This document shows, piece by piece, positions 41,062 to 50,629 of a stretch of DNA of 64,000 bases. This DNA comes from Pectobacterium carotovorum (lineage in GTDB: Bacteria; Pseudomonadota; Gammaproteobacteria; Enterobacterales; Enterobacteriaceae). Position 1 is the first letter of the stretch; each line of letters starts with the position of its first letter. A model generated the notes under the pieces. It was not told where the DNA came from and ran no database searches. It was given only the letters and a program-made list of their open reading frames with translations. The position numbers and the translations under genes were made by a program. Location: contig NZ_JAXAFK010000001.1 of assembly GCF_033898505.1 (NCBI RefSeq), positions 2,108,001-2,172,000 of the forward strand, written 5' to 3'.

Positions 41062-41517
41062 TTAAAGCGATCGCGAATAGATACGTGACGATTCCCCCCA
41101 AGGGTGATAGCCCATTCCAGTAAAGTGGAAATCATGCCGTTCATAAAAACCGAGCAGTTCGGTGCATAAATGCAGCGTAGAAAAACCAGCACGGCGGGTT
41201 TCCTGAGCAAGGTGTTCAATCAATTGCCCCGCATACCCATTACCACGATGATTCTCTTCAACATAAAGGGCACACAGCCAGGGATAGAGATCCATACGGC
41301 TGATGAAATCATTGGTAATTAATCCGGCACCACCAATAATATTCCCGTCCTTTTCCAGCAAATACCAATCAGGCAATGGATTTTCGGCACCAATGCAGTG
41401 GTTGATGCAGTCTTCGTAAAGCATCAGCGTCTCGTCGGATGCCCAGTGACGTTGGAAATAATGAATCGCCCTTTCTTTGTATTCAGGACGATGTCTGACA
41501 GAAATAATATTCAGCAT
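41062..41517 (-). CDS. GNAT family N-acetyltransferase
   Basis: 151 residues. The acetyl-CoA binding motif A is seen in LCALYVEENHRGNGYAGQLIEHL (R/Q-x-x-G-x-G/A type), with GFYERHDFHFTGM as the C-terminal signature. The substrate is unknown. It starts 4 bases after the isochorismatase-like gene stop, so the two are almost certainly co-transcribed. Confidence 0.88.
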   Translation of the reverse strand: MLNIISVRHRPEYKERAIHYFQRHWASDETLMLYEDCINHCIGAENPLPDWYLLEKDGNIIGGAGLITNDFISRMDLYPWLCALYVEENHRGNGYAGQLIEHLAQETRRAGFSTLHLCTELLGFYERHDFHFTGMGYHPWGESSRIYSRSL

Positions 41518-41521
41518 AGGA

Positions 41522-42046
41522 CTAGCGACTCATCTTCCATGAAGCAACGATGTGCTCCGTTGTTTCTACCGTAATCGTGTTGCCTGGAATAATAAAATTC
41601 CGCCACACGTCGTTGTAATGTGCGATTAATTGTTCTGCCTTCAGTTCGCCGCGATTGGCTGTCGTGTGCGCATCGGCGGCGATCGTCAACGCATAGCCTC
41701 GACTGGCCGCATTTTTAATAGTTGCATCAACGCAATAATCCGTCGCACATCCGCAAATCGTAAGGTGGTCAACCCCCAGCTCCGCCAACACATCGGCTAA
41801 CGGCGTACGGTAGAATGCATCGCACGCCGTTTTGGTGATGGACAAACATCCCTCTGGCTGGTTCAACTCAGGTAATAACTGCCACCCCTCGCTGCCTGAC
41901 AACATGCCCTCTTCTTCATGCTGGATGAAAATCGTCCGATCTGCTGCGCCTGAAAGCTGGTTTATCAATGCGACCGTCTGCGCCTGCCGCGCTCTTGGCG
42001 TTGCAAACACCGCATTTTGCATATCAATGACCATCAAAACCTGCAT
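41522..42046 (-). CDS. Isochorismatase-like cysteine hydrolase
   Basis: 174 residues. The catalytic triad of the superfamily is visible: Asp8 in LMVIDMQNAVF, Lys in SITKTACDAF and the nucleophile Cys in TICGCATDYCVDATI. This matches nicotinamidase/pyrazinamidase-like or other amidohydrolases. It is followed at once by the GNAT gene and preceded at 88 bases by the Nudix gene, suggesting a small operon dealing with a nucleotide- or amide-type compound (inference). Confidence 0.9.
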   Translation of the reverse strand: MQVLMVIDMQNAVFATPRARQAQTVALINQLSGAADRTIFIQHEEEGMLSGSEGWQLLPELNQPEGCLSITKTACDAFYRTPLADVLAELGVDHLTICGCATDYCVDATIKNAASRGYALTIAADAHTTANRGELKAEQLIAHYNDVWRNFIIPGNTITVETTEHIVASWKMSR

Positions 42047-42134
42047 CTTTTTTCCTTATGTTGGCACTTAACATCGGCACGCATTATCATCACGAAGGTA
42101 ACAACCTGTCATCACTCAGCCAGGCTGACTCGGG

Positions 42135-42557
42135 CTAGATCATCTCCACTATACCATCAGGATAAAACTTAATTTCCCCTGAACGCAGTCGCTCAATATC
42201 AAACCAGCGGGTGACGATCGGCACGCCGTTTGTCTCGATACCATGGATAATATCCTGCTGGTAAAGCGACTCATCCTGAAAGCGAGCCTCATAAACAAAG
42301 ACAATCTCATGCCCAGGTTTGCCATTGTAGGAGAAAATATTCTCTGAAACACCCAGCAGCGAAAAGTCCTTGGTTGCTGCACTAATTTCCTCCTGAACTT
42401 CCCTCTCCGCTGCCGCCTGTGACAATTCGCCAAAATCGACACCACCACCGAGCGGCAACACATAATGCTCATCTTTTACAGGGTCATACCCTTCTGCTAA
42501 CAGAATCTTGCCATTGTTTCGGAAAAGACAAACTGCTTTTGCTCTGATCTTTTGCAT
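42135..42557 (-). CDS. Nudix hydrolase
   Basis: 140 residues. The Nudix box reads GGVDFGELSQAAAEREVQEE, fitting G-x5-E-x7-REUxEE; the usual later Gly is Ser. The first half (RAKAVCLFRNNGKILLAEG) forms the sheet before the box. The substrate is not predictable; many act on nucleoside diphosphate derivatives. It is the first gene of the minus-strand Nudix-hydrolase-GNAT set, and its promoter region holds an unusual repeat array. Confidence 0.92.
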   Translation of the reverse strand: MQKIRAKAVCLFRNNGKILLAEGYDPVKDEHYVLPLGGGVDFGELSQAAAEREVQEEISAATKDFSLLGVSENIFSYNGKPGHEIVFVYEARFQDESLYQQDIIHGIETNGVPIVTRWFDIERLRSGEIKFYPDGIVEMI

Positions 42558-42583
42558 GCCAACGCTCCAGGTAAACTACGGCA

Positions 42584-42672
42584 CTCTTTTGATAAAAAGA
42601 CGTTTTTGATAAAAAGACATTTTCTGACAAACGCACATTTTTTGACAAAATGACATTGATTGATAAAAGGCA
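42584..42672. repeat. Five tandem 17/18-bp iterons upstream of the Nudix gene
   Basis: The motif TTTTTGATAAAAAGAC recurs with its TGA(T/C)A core beginning at 42590, 42607, 42625, 42643 and 42661, i.e. at spacings of 17, 18, 18 and 18. The first two units are almost identical; the others are decayed. The core TTTTTGATAAAAA is itself nearly palindromic. The array spans about -30 to -115 from the Nudix start. It looks like an operator array for an unknown regulator, or AT-rich phased DNA. Confidence 0.75.
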
Positions 42673-43082
42673 TGTAACACAGAAAAATGTCATCTTTTTA
42701 TACAGATAAAAATCTTATAGGACGTAATCAAAATGCATTAATAGTCTTTATGTTCAGTGAATGTTTTTCTCTGCCTCCTTTCCTCCCGTCATGTTTAACT
42801 TATTGAAGTCATGCGTCTCACATAATTATTTCAGACATAACATTGGTGAGGAACGATAAATTCATATTTATCCACCTGACCATTGATCGGCGTCATCCTT
42901 TCGCGTTCAAAAGCACCGCTGGGTCACGCCGTGTTTATTTAGCTTGTCGACTGGTTTTATGCGTATGATCGACTAAAGTTAACTAACCATTTATTCATGT
43001 CTGGCGGGCAGCGCATTCGTGCTGTCTGGCAAGACGTGTATTAGTCACGTCAGAAAACGCACAAGGCAAGGGAGGAAAAGCA
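42673..43082. other. Gap between the iterons and the AriR-like gene
   Basis: About 410 bases without a gene. It must contain the promoter of the 43083 gene. I see no repressor consensus. GGGAGG just before ATG 43083 is a good ribosome-binding site. Confidence 0.4.
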
Positions 43083-43337
43083 ATGCATCCAGAGGTGTCC
43101 CCAAACGAGCTACCAGCATCTGGTGACCTCGGCCTTGATTCTCAGGTCAGCGATATGGAAATACTCGGTAACATTGTGGACGAAATCATTCAATCCGGTC
43201 ATTCGGTCAGTAACAAGGCCATCATCGCTAAATTAATTCACAAGATTGAAACAGAGGCTAATGCCGCTTTTCAGGATAAATATCGAGCATTGCTGGAACT
43301 GGTTGTTTATAAAACTCAGGACGATTTCCTGATTTAA
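43083..43337 (+). CDS. YmgB/AriR/YcgZ family small regulator
   Basis: 84 residues. The central and C-terminal part SVSNKAIIAKLIHKIETEAN and LLELVVYKTQDDF resembles E. coli AriR (YmgB), a small helical dimer in the YcgZ-YmgABC group. These are connectors to the Rcs phosphorelay that control biofilm, capsule and acid resistance. The N-terminal part is acidic and likely disordered. It is a single gene here, unlike the E. coli ycgZ-ymgABC operon. Confidence 0.75.
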   Translation: MHPEVSPNELPASGDLGLDSQVSDMEILGNIVDEIIQSGHSVSNKAIIAKLIHKIETEANAAFQDKYRALLELVVYKTQDDFLI

Positions 43338-43686
43338 TGTAAGATCAAGGTGCTATTCTATCGCTTCCCGATAACGTTTATGCTTTATCGGCCAGAATTT
43401 TATTTCATATGTACAACCAGCTATGGATATGTCCGCAATAAATAGCATAGATATTTATGTTGTTATTATTCCTGACCAACAGCTATTGATTTATTAATAA
43501 CGAAGAGCGCGATACCTATTTATTTTACCAATCGTTAATATTCATTTCTGAATGAATTGTAAGGGAAAATGCGTATCGCAGCGTCGCTACACGTTCACAC
43601 TGGTTCAATATGAATGTCGTTACGGACAATAGCCGCATCAGCGATGCAAGGTAAAAACACTTGTTGATTTGGATAGCGGAAACGAA
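43338..43686. other. Gap between the AriR-like gene and the tRNA-Ser terminator
   Basis: About 350 AT-rich bases. I found no gene, no clear terminator and no tRNA fragment that would mark an attachment site. Confidence 0.4.
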
Positions 43687-43720
43687 AACGGGCTAGCCTA
43701 AGCTAACCCGTTGAATTTTT
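43687..43720 (-). terminator. Terminator of tRNA-Ser
   Basis: On the minus strand AACGGGTTAGC pairs with GCTAGCCCGTT around TTAG-type loop bases, followed by TTCG. It lies directly after the tRNA 3' end. Confidence 0.75.
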
Positions 43721-43808
43721 TGGCGGAGGAGTAGAGATTCGAACTCTAGAACACTTTCGCGTCGCCGGTTTTCAAGACCGGTGCCTTCAACCACTCGGCC
43801 ACTCCTCC
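43721..43808 (-). tRNA. serT: tRNA-Ser (anticodon UGA)
   Basis: 88 nt including an encoded CCA. The minus strand begins GGAGGAGTGGCCGAGTGG, pairs GGAGGAG with CTCCTCC in the acceptor stem, has anticodon loop CTTGAAA (anticodon TGA), a long class II variable arm and GTTCGAATC in the T arm. The order serT next to yccA matches E. coli. Confidence 0.97.
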
Positions 43809-44095
43809 GCAATGACGCGAACTATAAACAGTGTGTGAGATCTTGTAAAGCATCACAGCGCTCAATCGCCTGAAAAATAGCCTAACGCAGCGCAATTGGA
43901 CGTAAAAACGTCACGTGGCAGTAAAATAGCGCAACTTATCTCCAGCACCTTACAAATTGCAGAACAAAACACGAGCACAGGCCCGGAGGATGGAAAATTT
44001 GCAGCGTAAAGAAGGGTAAACCACCTTTAATAACGTCCTGCAACTATTTACTCTTTGACATTGGATAATAGCACCCTGAAGAGAGAGTCGCTGAT

Positions 44096-44755
44096 ATGGA
44101 TCGTATTGTTGTTTCTTCTAGCCGAGAAAGCTCGCTACTCAGCACGCACAAAGTGCTGCGCAACACCTATTTCCTGCTGTCGCTGACGCTGGGCTTTTCC
44201 GCCGTTACCGCAACGGCAAGTACCGTACTTAACCTACCTGCCCCTGGCTTGATTCTGATGCTGGTTGGGTTTTATGGCCTGATGTTCCTGACGCACAAGC
44301 TGGCAAACAGCCCTGCCGGTATTCTGGCTGCGTTCGCCCTGACCGGATTTATGGGTTATACGCTGGGCCCGATTTTAAACTCTCTGATTTCCTCCGGCGC
44401 AGGCGACATTGTCATGCTGGCGCTGGGCGGCACGGCACTGGTGTTCTTCTGCTGTTCAGCCTATGTCTTAACGACACGTAAGGATATGTCCTTCCTGTCA
44501 GGCATGATGATGGCAGGGTTCGTGGTTCTGATTGTTGCCGTCATCGCCAACCTGTTCTTGCAGATTCCGGCATTACACTTGGCGATCAGCGCCCTGTTTA
44601 TTCTGTTCTCTGCGGGTGCCATCCTGTGGGAAACCAGCAACATCATCCACGGTGGCGAAACCAACTACATCCGGGCGACGGTTAGCCTGTATGTCGCGAT
44701 ATACAATATCTTCGTTAGCCTGTTGAGCATTCTGGGCATCATGCGTAACGACTAA
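44096..44755 (+). CDS. yccA: FtsH protease modulator YccA
   Basis: 219 residues with seven hydrophobic helices, a member of the Bax inhibitor-1 family. In E. coli it is a substrate and inhibitor of the membrane protease FtsH and protects jammed SecY. The N-terminal cytoplasmic tail ([26 protein letters not shown]) is like the part needed for FtsH degradation. The family pattern near the C-terminus ([25 protein letters not shown]) is intact. Confidence 0.95.
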   Translation: MDRIVVSSSRESSLLSTHKVLRNTYFLLSLTLGFSAVTATASTVLNLPAPGLILMLVGFYGLMFLTHKLANSPAGILAAFALTGFMGYTLGPILNSLISSGAGDIVMLALGGTALVFFCCSAYVLTTRKDMSFLSGMMMAGFVVLIVAVIANLFLQIPALHLAISALFILFSAGAILWETSNIIHGGETNYIRATVSLYVAIYNIFVSLLSILGIMRND

Positions 44756-44779
44756 GTTTCGTTTATCGCCACACCGAGA

Positions 44780-44803
44780 AAGCCCCTGTTGGGGCTTTTT
44801 TTA
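44780..44803 (+). terminator. Terminator after yccA
   Basis: AAGCCCC-TGTT-GGGGCTT followed by TTTTTT. Confidence 0.9.
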
Positions 44804-44864
44804 TTCCGGCGCAGACAGAAAAATTTGTTAAACTGCGGGCAGATCTATTGCAGGCGGAGAGAAG

Positions 44865-45194
44865 ATGTTGGAGTTTGAAGGGCGCACAATCGCAACAGAC
44901 GCGCAAGGTTATCTAATGGATAGCACCGAGTGGAATGAAGCGTTGGCTCACGTGTTAGCAGAACAGGAAGACATCGCGCTGACTGAACCACATTGGGAAG
45001 TCGTCCGGTTTGTGCGGAATTTTTATCAGGAATTTAATACGTCGCCCGCTATACGCATGCTGGTTAAAGCGATGGCGCAAAAGTATGGTGAAGAGAAAGG
45101 AAATAGCCGCTACCTGTATAAACTGTTCCCAAAAGGACCAGCAAAGCAGGCAACTAAAATTGCGGGCTTGCCCAAACCGGTAAAATGCATCTAG
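44865..45194 (+). CDS. tusE: Sulfurtransferase TusE
   Basis: 109 residues, DsrC/TusE family. It accepts sulfur from TusBCD and passes it to MnmA for 2-thiolation of tRNA wobble uridine. The penultimate cysteine that carries the persulfide is in the C-terminal [31 protein letters not shown] and [14 protein letters not shown] are family hallmarks. It follows yccA on the same strand. Confidence 0.96.
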   Translation: MLEFEGRTIATDAQGYLMDSTEWNEALAHVLAEQEDIALTEPHWEVVRFVRNFYQEFNTSPAIRMLVKAMAQKYGEEKGNSRYLYKLFPKGPAKQATKIAGLPKPVKCI

Positions 45195-45206
45195 CTTCAC
45201 CCAGTT

Positions 45207-45485
45207 TCAATAGCGGATCGTAAAACCTTCATAGTCCGTCTTACCATGTGGCTCAATAAGCACCTTATCCACCCTGGCGCTTCGTGGGCCCCCTTGCTTC
45301 AGCCAGTCAATCAACGCCTCTACCGCATGAGGTTCGCCGTTTGCCACCACTTCCACGCTGCCATCATCGCAATTGCGCGCATACCCATTGAGCCCCAGTC
45401 TCCTGGCCTGATGCTGCGTGCTGTAGCGAAACCCGACTCCCTGAACCACGCCATAGATATAGGCGACAGTCGCTATCTTTGCCAT
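45207..45485 (-). CDS. yccX: Acylphosphatase (YccX)
   Basis: 92 residues from ATG 45485 ([20 protein letters not shown]), with a GGGGGAAG ribosome-binding site; the frame extends upstream to 45524 without support. It hydrolyses acyl phosphates. The signature [14 protein letters not shown] contains the catalytic Arg, and the catalytic Asn is in [18 protein letters not shown]. It is convergent with tusE, 12 bases apart. Confidence 0.95.
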   Translation of the reverse strand: MAKIATVAYIYGVVQGVGFRYSTQHQARRLGLNGYARNCDDGSVEVVANGEPHAVEALIDWLKQGGPRSARVDKVLIEPHGKTDYEGFTIRY

Positions 45486-45614
45486 CTTCTTCCCCCTTTT
45501 CCACGCCAAGAGGCTAAACAACATTTCATTAGCAGGGCTGTATCTTCTAAAAATTTACACCATACTGTTAATAATGTGTTCAACCAGTGATTCATCAACG
45601 AACACATCGCTTGA

Positions 45615-46019
<405 letters not shown>

Positions 46020-46096
46020 CTTTTCCCGAAGGCAGACATTGGCGATGTTGTGATACTCAACATCGCCCGACATCAGTGACTTATTTACCCAAGCTC

Positions 46097-46510
46097 TTAT
46101 TTACCCAGACCCAGCCGTGGGATTTCAATTTTCGGACAACGATCCATTACGACTTTCAGCCCGGCATCATGAGCCAAAATTGCCGCTTGCTCATTAATGA
46201 CGCCGATCTGTAGCCATAGAACGTTAGCGCCAATGGCGATTGCCTCTTTGGCGATCTCATAAGCCGCTTCCGGCTGGCGAAAGACATCGACCATATCAAC
46301 CGGTTTAGGAATATCCACCAAGTTGGCGTACGCTTTTTGGCCCAGAAGCGTCTGCCCGGCCAGTTTGGAGCTAACGGGAATAACGTCATACCCCTGCTCA
46401 AGCAAATACGCCATCACACCATAACTCGGGCGGGACGGATTATCACTAGCCCCCACGAGTGCAATGGTTTTTACCGTTTTCAGTACAGATTCAATATCAC
46501 TGTCATTCAT
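46097..46510 (-). CDS. yccU: CoA-binding domain protein YccU
   Basis: 137 residues. A small Rossmann-fold CoA-binding protein: ALVGASDNPSRPSYGVMAYLLEQGYDVIPV is the nucleotide-binding beginning, and VLWLQIGVINEQAAILAHDAGLKVVMDRCPKIE is its C-terminal half. The function is unknown; it resembles the N-terminal part of acetyl-CoA synthetase (ADP-forming) subunits. It is convergent with hspQ. Confidence 0.92.
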   Translation of the reverse strand: MNDSDIESVLKTVKTIALVGASDNPSRPSYGVMAYLLEQGYDVIPVSSKLAGQTLLGQKAYANLVDIPKPVDMVDVFRQPEAAYEIAKEAIAIGANVLWLQIGVINEQAAILAHDAGLKVVMDRCPKIEIPRLGLGK

Positions 46511-46703
46511 GCTATTCAGCCTCTCTTGCGTGATTCATTACAGTGTATCGCACATTCTACGAATAGCAGAAAATGGCTTAAAAGCCCGCCGTCTGTATCG
46601 TGTAGAACGAAAAATGCCATAACAGCCTGTTTCAAATTGAAACCTTTGACACATTCAGACAATTCCTCAACAATACCCGGATTACGTGCCATTTGGGAAA
46701 ATT

Positions 46704-47228
46704 ATGAAATTCGGCTTCATCACTGTCTGCCTTTTTATTGCAGGTTTCAGTGCCTCAGCAATTGCGGCAACAACGTTGAAATTAGATCAGAAAATTGATC
46801 TCCTTATGGTTGACGGGCAGAGAATGTCAGGCTCGTTGCTAAAAGGTGCCGATAGCCTCGAACTTGGCAGTGGACAACACCAGATTCTGTTCAAAGTTGT
46901 CGATACCATCGATGCCCAAACCGGTGCGCCAGTCACCTATTTTCCGTCCACGTTTATTGCGGCGTTTAACACGGAAAAAGTGGCATCGGTGTCGTTTAAA
47001 CTACCGCCGTTGCACACCCTTGAAGATCGCAAGAATTTCACTGCCCAGCCTCAATATCAATTGCTTGATGAAAAAAATCAGGCAATCCCCGTGCGTACCG
47101 ATGCGCTTGTCATCGCTGACAATGAGCTACTCGATATAGAACGAAAAATGTCGGAGTACAATGCGGCGGCGAAAGGGGCTTCGGTTGCAGGCTTTACGAC
47201 CGCGCTGAATGAATCCGTAACCTGGTGA
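46704..47228 (+). CDS. yccT: YccT/CsgI family periplasmic protein (DUF2057)
   Basis: 174 residues from ATG 46704 (MKFGFITVCLFIAGFSASAIAA). A signal peptide is cleaved near residue 22 and the mature part is soluble. DUF2057; the E. coli homologue has been described as a curli assembly inhibitor (CsgI). The conserved TYFPSTFIAAFNTEKVASVSF is present. It is transcribed towards mgsA. Confidence 0.9.
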   Translation: MKFGFITVCLFIAGFSASAIAATTLKLDQKIDLLMVDGQRMSGSLLKGADSLELGSGQHQILFKVVDTIDAQTGAPVTYFPSTFIAAFNTEKVASVSFKLPPLHTLEDRKNFTAQPQYQLLDEKNQAIPVRTDALVIADNELLDIERKMSEYNAAAKGASVAGFTTALNESVTW

Positions 47229-47365
47229 TTTTACGCGCAGTTGCATCAGATTTTTGATACCCGTTCGCCTTTTCCTGCTTTTATCGCTTTGCACCGAAAC
47301 AGCGTTTCCGTAATCTGTCTGTACCCTAGCGTCAGCTTTACTACACCAGATTGAAGGACGTAACC

Positions 47366-47824
47366 ATGGAGTTCACCACCCGTACCATCGCCGCGCAAAA
47401 ACATATTGCGCTGGTAGCACACGACCACTGTAAACAATCCCTGCTGGATTGGGTTGGTACGAATAAAGAACAGCTCAAAGAGCACACGCTTTACGCCACC
47501 GGAACCACCGGGAACCTGATTCAGTTAAATACGGGGCTGCCCGTAAAAAGCATGCTGAGCGGGCCAATGGGGGGGGATCAACAGGTTGGCGCCCTCATTT
47601 CCGAAGGAAAAATCGATTTGATGATCTTCTTTTGGGATCCACTTAACGCCGTACCACACGATCCTGATGTAAAAGCACTGCTGCGACTGGCTACCGTTTG
47701 GAACATTCCCGTCGCCACCAACCGTGCAACAGCGGATTTCCTGGTCAACTCTGCGCTATTTAAAGAACCCGTACAGATAACCATCCCTGATTATCAGCGC
47801 TATCTGCAAGACCGCCTGAAATAG
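47366..47824 (+). CDS. mgsA: Methylglyoxal synthase (MgsA)
   Basis: 152 residues from ATG 47366 ([20 protein letters not shown]), exactly the E. coli length. It converts dihydroxyacetone phosphate to methylglyoxal, relieving sugar-phosphate stress. Active-site features: [36 protein letters not shown] with the catalytic Asp, and [11 protein letters not shown]. Confidence 0.96.
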   Translation: MEFTTRTIAAQKHIALVAHDHCKQSLLDWVGTNKEQLKEHTLYATGTTGNLIQLNTGLPVKSMLSGPMGGDQQVGALISEGKIDLMIFFWDPLNAVPHDPDVKALLRLATVWNIPVATNRATADFLVNSALFKEPVQITIPDYQRYLQDRLK

Positions 47825-47906
47825 TAGCCGCGCATCACCAGACCAGCGGCGTGCCACACCGTCGACGCTGGTCTCTGCTGCACCACTTCCCTACTTTCGC
47901 TTTTCC

Positions 47907-49964
47907 TTATCCCGGCTTACGCTGCGTCGGCACGCCTAAGCGATGAAGATGTCCAATAAACACCGATGGATTCGCCACATCCTGTAGCAACCAGACGCGA
48001 TGTTTCGCTCTCGTCAACGCCACATACAGTAAGCGACGCTCTTCCGCATCGGGGAAATCTTCCGGTTCAGGTAACAGCACTGCCTCAATCACAGATTCCC
48101 TTGCCGGCGCCGGGAAGCCGTCTTTCCCCTCATGCATACCCACGATGATGACATATTCCGCCTGCTGCCCTTTGCTGGCATGCACGGTCATGAAATCAAT
48201 ATGCAAATTCGGCCATTTGGTCGCGGCCTTATCCAAAATAGCAGGACGTAAATGATGGTAGCGGGCAAGCACAAGAATGCGCTCATCCGCTTTCACAAAA
48301 CCGCTCAGTTTATCCAAAAGTGGCTCAAGCTGATCCTGAGGCAGGATCGTCACCGCTTTTTTATCTCCCTTACTCAGGCTATTAAGCGGTTTCTTCAGCT
48401 GATACGGATTTTGCTGTATGAACGTGTTGGCGATTTCACCAATGCGCTCATTAAAACGATAGGTGGTATCCAGCGCGCACTGCTCACCTACGCCAAAATG
48501 CTCTTCAAAGCCCGTCGTCAACGTCAGTTCAGCACCGCTAAAGCGGTAAATTGCCTGCCAGTCATCCCCTACGGCAAAAAGACAGGTACGACTATTCTGT
48601 CGACGCAGTGCTGCCAGCAGGTTCGCACGCTGTGGCGAAATATCCTGGAATTCGTCCACCAGAATGTGTTTCCAGGGGCTAACAAAACGCCCCTTATCTA
48701 GCAGGTTTACAGCCTGATGGATGAGGCCGGAGAAATCGACCGCGTTTTCATCCTTAAGTGCCTTTTTCCAGGCTTTCAACAATGGCGCCATCAGGCGAAC
48801 ACGCTGCTGAAATTCGGTCCGAATGGATTCTGGCGCCTGCTCAACCATGTCGCTCTGGCTGCCGCCGTGCATACGCATCAACCCTAGCCAGCGCTCCAGT
48901 CGCCCCGCCAGCCGCCCCGCCAGCTTCGGGTCATTCCAGAAGTCGCCTTCTGGCACATCCCACTCCAGCTCTTCTGTTAACCAGCGCCGCCACCCGTTAG
49001 CCTGTGTTTTTTTCTCGGCACACTGCTGCTGCCAGTGAGAAATCAGCAGTTCTCGACGCTGTTTCTCATCACTTTCCAACTGGCTTATCATCGGTGCTTT
49101 GCGGCTAGCCTGCTGAATGATGTGCAATGCCAGCGCATGGAACGTCTTGGCCTGAATTTCGTCCGTATGGAGCCGTTCCTGAATGCGCTCGTTCATCTCT
49201 TCTGCCGCTTTACGACCAAACGCCAGTAGCAAAATTTGATCGGGTGTGGCCTCCTGCCGATGCATTAACCACGCCGCTCGGGCCACCAGCACTGAGGTTT
49301 TCCCGCTGCCTGCCCCTGCCAGCACCAGTACGCCCTCTTCGCCATTTATGACAGCCTTACTCTGCGACACGTTTAATGGCGAACTCTCCACCGTTTCAAA
49401 GAAAGGCTGTTCTGCTGCCAACGTGCGCTCCATCCATGCCTGATTCACCGCTGTGCGCATCTCATCGCCCTGCTCAAGCCAGCGTAGGCAGTCGCGGTAG
49501 TTATCACGGCAGTTATCAAAGGTTTCCAAGCGAGAAACAGGCAGGGGAAGCGCCGCCAGAGAATCGCGGATAGCATTCTGCAATGTTGACAGCGCCTGTC
49601 GGCTAAACCATTTATCCTGCTGCGTTAGTGCTTGAATACTGTCCGTTTGGCGCTGCAAAACCTCAGCGCTGACCAGACTCATCTCCTCGCTCCAATCAAG
49701 CCAGGATTTAAGCAGATGGCGGTAAAAAGCCTGCGTTTCCTGCCACTCTGTTCCGTGCAAGCGCACGACTTTCCCGGCTGGCAATTCAAATTCCAGCTCT
49801 CCCCACACCAGCCCTCTTTTACAGTGAATAGCCAGCAGTTGGTTAAAGGGGATCAGGTATTGATGTTTATCGCCACTCACTTCGACACCGGCATTCAGTA
49901 ACCGCACCCGGTTGTAAGGATGCTGGGCCAGATGTTTACCTAACGAGGTAGATTTCAGTTCCAT
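47907..49964 (-). CDS. helD: DNA helicase IV (HelD)
   Basis: 685 residues. Superfamily 1 UvrD-like helicase. A family-specific N-terminal region (1-195) precedes Walker A in VLVLAGAGSGKTSVLVAR. Motif II DEFQDISPQRANLL, motif III-like VGDDWQAIYRFSGAEL and the C-terminal motifs FMTVHASKGQQAEYVI and RRLLYVALTRAKH complete the helicase set. It may act in RecF-type recombination repair. It is divergent from yccF. Confidence 0.96.
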   Translation of the reverse strand: MELKSTSLGKHLAQHPYNRVRLLNAGVEVSGDKHQYLIPFNQLLAIHCKRGLVWGELEFELPAGKVVRLHGTEWQETQAFYRHLLKSWLDWSEEMSLVSAEVLQRQTDSIQALTQQDKWFSRQALSTLQNAIRDSLAALPLPVSRLETFDNCRDNYRDCLRWLEQGDEMRTAVNQAWMERTLAAEQPFFETVESSPLNVSQSKAVINGEEGVLVLAGAGSGKTSVLVARAAWLMHRQEATPDQILLLAFGRKAAEEMNERIQERLHTDEIQAKTFHALALHIIQQASRKAPMISQLESDEKQRRELLISHWQQQCAEKKTQANGWRRWLTEELEWDVPEGDFWNDPKLAGRLAGRLERWLGLMRMHGGSQSDMVEQAPESIRTEFQQRVRLMAPLLKAWKKALKDENAVDFSGLIHQAVNLLDKGRFVSPWKHILVDEFQDISPQRANLLAALRRQNSRTCLFAVGDDWQAIYRFSGAELTLTTGFEEHFGVGEQCALDTTYRFNERIGEIANTFIQQNPYQLKKPLNSLSKGDKKAVTILPQDQLEPLLDKLSGFVKADERILVLARYHHLRPAILDKAATKWPNLHIDFMTVHASKGQQAEYVIIVGMHEGKDGFPAPARESVIEAVLLPEPEDFPDAEERRLLYVALTRAKHRVWLLQDVANPSVFIGHLHRLGVPTQRKPG

Positions 49965-50162
49965 GATGTTCGCGCCATGACTATGTGAGAGGTTATTCGT
50001 CCATTTTTTGTCGTTTATCTGTTCCCTAGTTTACCCGTTATCGGACTTCACGCTCTAGCCTTAAAAACAGGTTAGGATATCCTGATGCTTAATGTGATAA
50101 TTCTTTTACCATCAGCGAGTTTGGTTACTTTATCGGGTTACCTTACACGTACAGGAGAGACT

Positions 50163-50609
50163 ATGCGTACTGTGTTGAATATCCTTAACTTCGTATTAGG
50201 TGGTTTTTTCACCACACTAGCCTGGCTTCTGGCGACAGTCGTCAGCGTGCTGCTGATTTTTACCTTACCGCTAACACGTTCATGTTGGGAAATCACCAAG
50301 CTGTCGCTCTTGCCTTATGGCAATGAGGCCATCCATGTTGATGAGCTACGCCCGGATGAAAAGAGCACTATTCTCAACGCCGGCGGTTCTCTGCTTAATA
50401 TCTTCTGGTTTATTTTCTTTGGCTGGTGGCTTTGCCTGTCGCATATCATTACAGGTATCGCGCAGTGTATTACGATCATTGGCATTCCTGTTGGCATCGC
50501 CAATTTTAAAATTGCTGCCATCGCGCTGTGGCCAGTAGGGCGTCGCGTGGTTTCCGTCGAACTTGCACAGGCTGCGCGGGAAAACAATGCCCGCCGCCAC
50601 TTTCGCTAA
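50163..50609 (+). CDS. yccF: YccF inner-membrane protein
   Basis: 148 residues from ATG 50163 (MRTVLNILNFVLGG), preceded by GGAGA; the open frame to 50085 is not supported. It has the two DUF307/YccF repeats with hydrophobic helices and the conserved ITIIGIPVGIANFKIAAIALWPVGRRVV. The function is unknown. It is followed 20 bases later by yccS. Confidence 0.93.
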   Translation: MRTVLNILNFVLGGFFTTLAWLLATVVSVLLIFTLPLTRSCWEITKLSLLPYGNEAIHVDELRPDEKSTILNAGGSLLNIFWFIFFGWWLCLSHIITGIAQCITIIGIPVGIANFKIAAIALWPVGRRVVSVELAQAARENNARRHFR

Positions 50610-50629
50610 CGGCATCTAAGGATATTACG

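Noticed and set aside
42484..42693. Minus-strand frame of 69 codons with six-residue repeats
   Set aside because: The repeat arises from the 18-bp iterons, the frame overlaps the Nudix gene, and the first unit spacing of 17 breaks the reading pattern.
43721..43808. tRNA-Ser as an active integration site
   Set aside because: No integrase gene and no second copy of the tRNA 3' end seen in the window.
43900..43914. GACGTAAAAACGTC palindrome, also 11 of 13 to matS
   Set aside because: The symmetry is different from matS and the mismatches fall in conserved positions.
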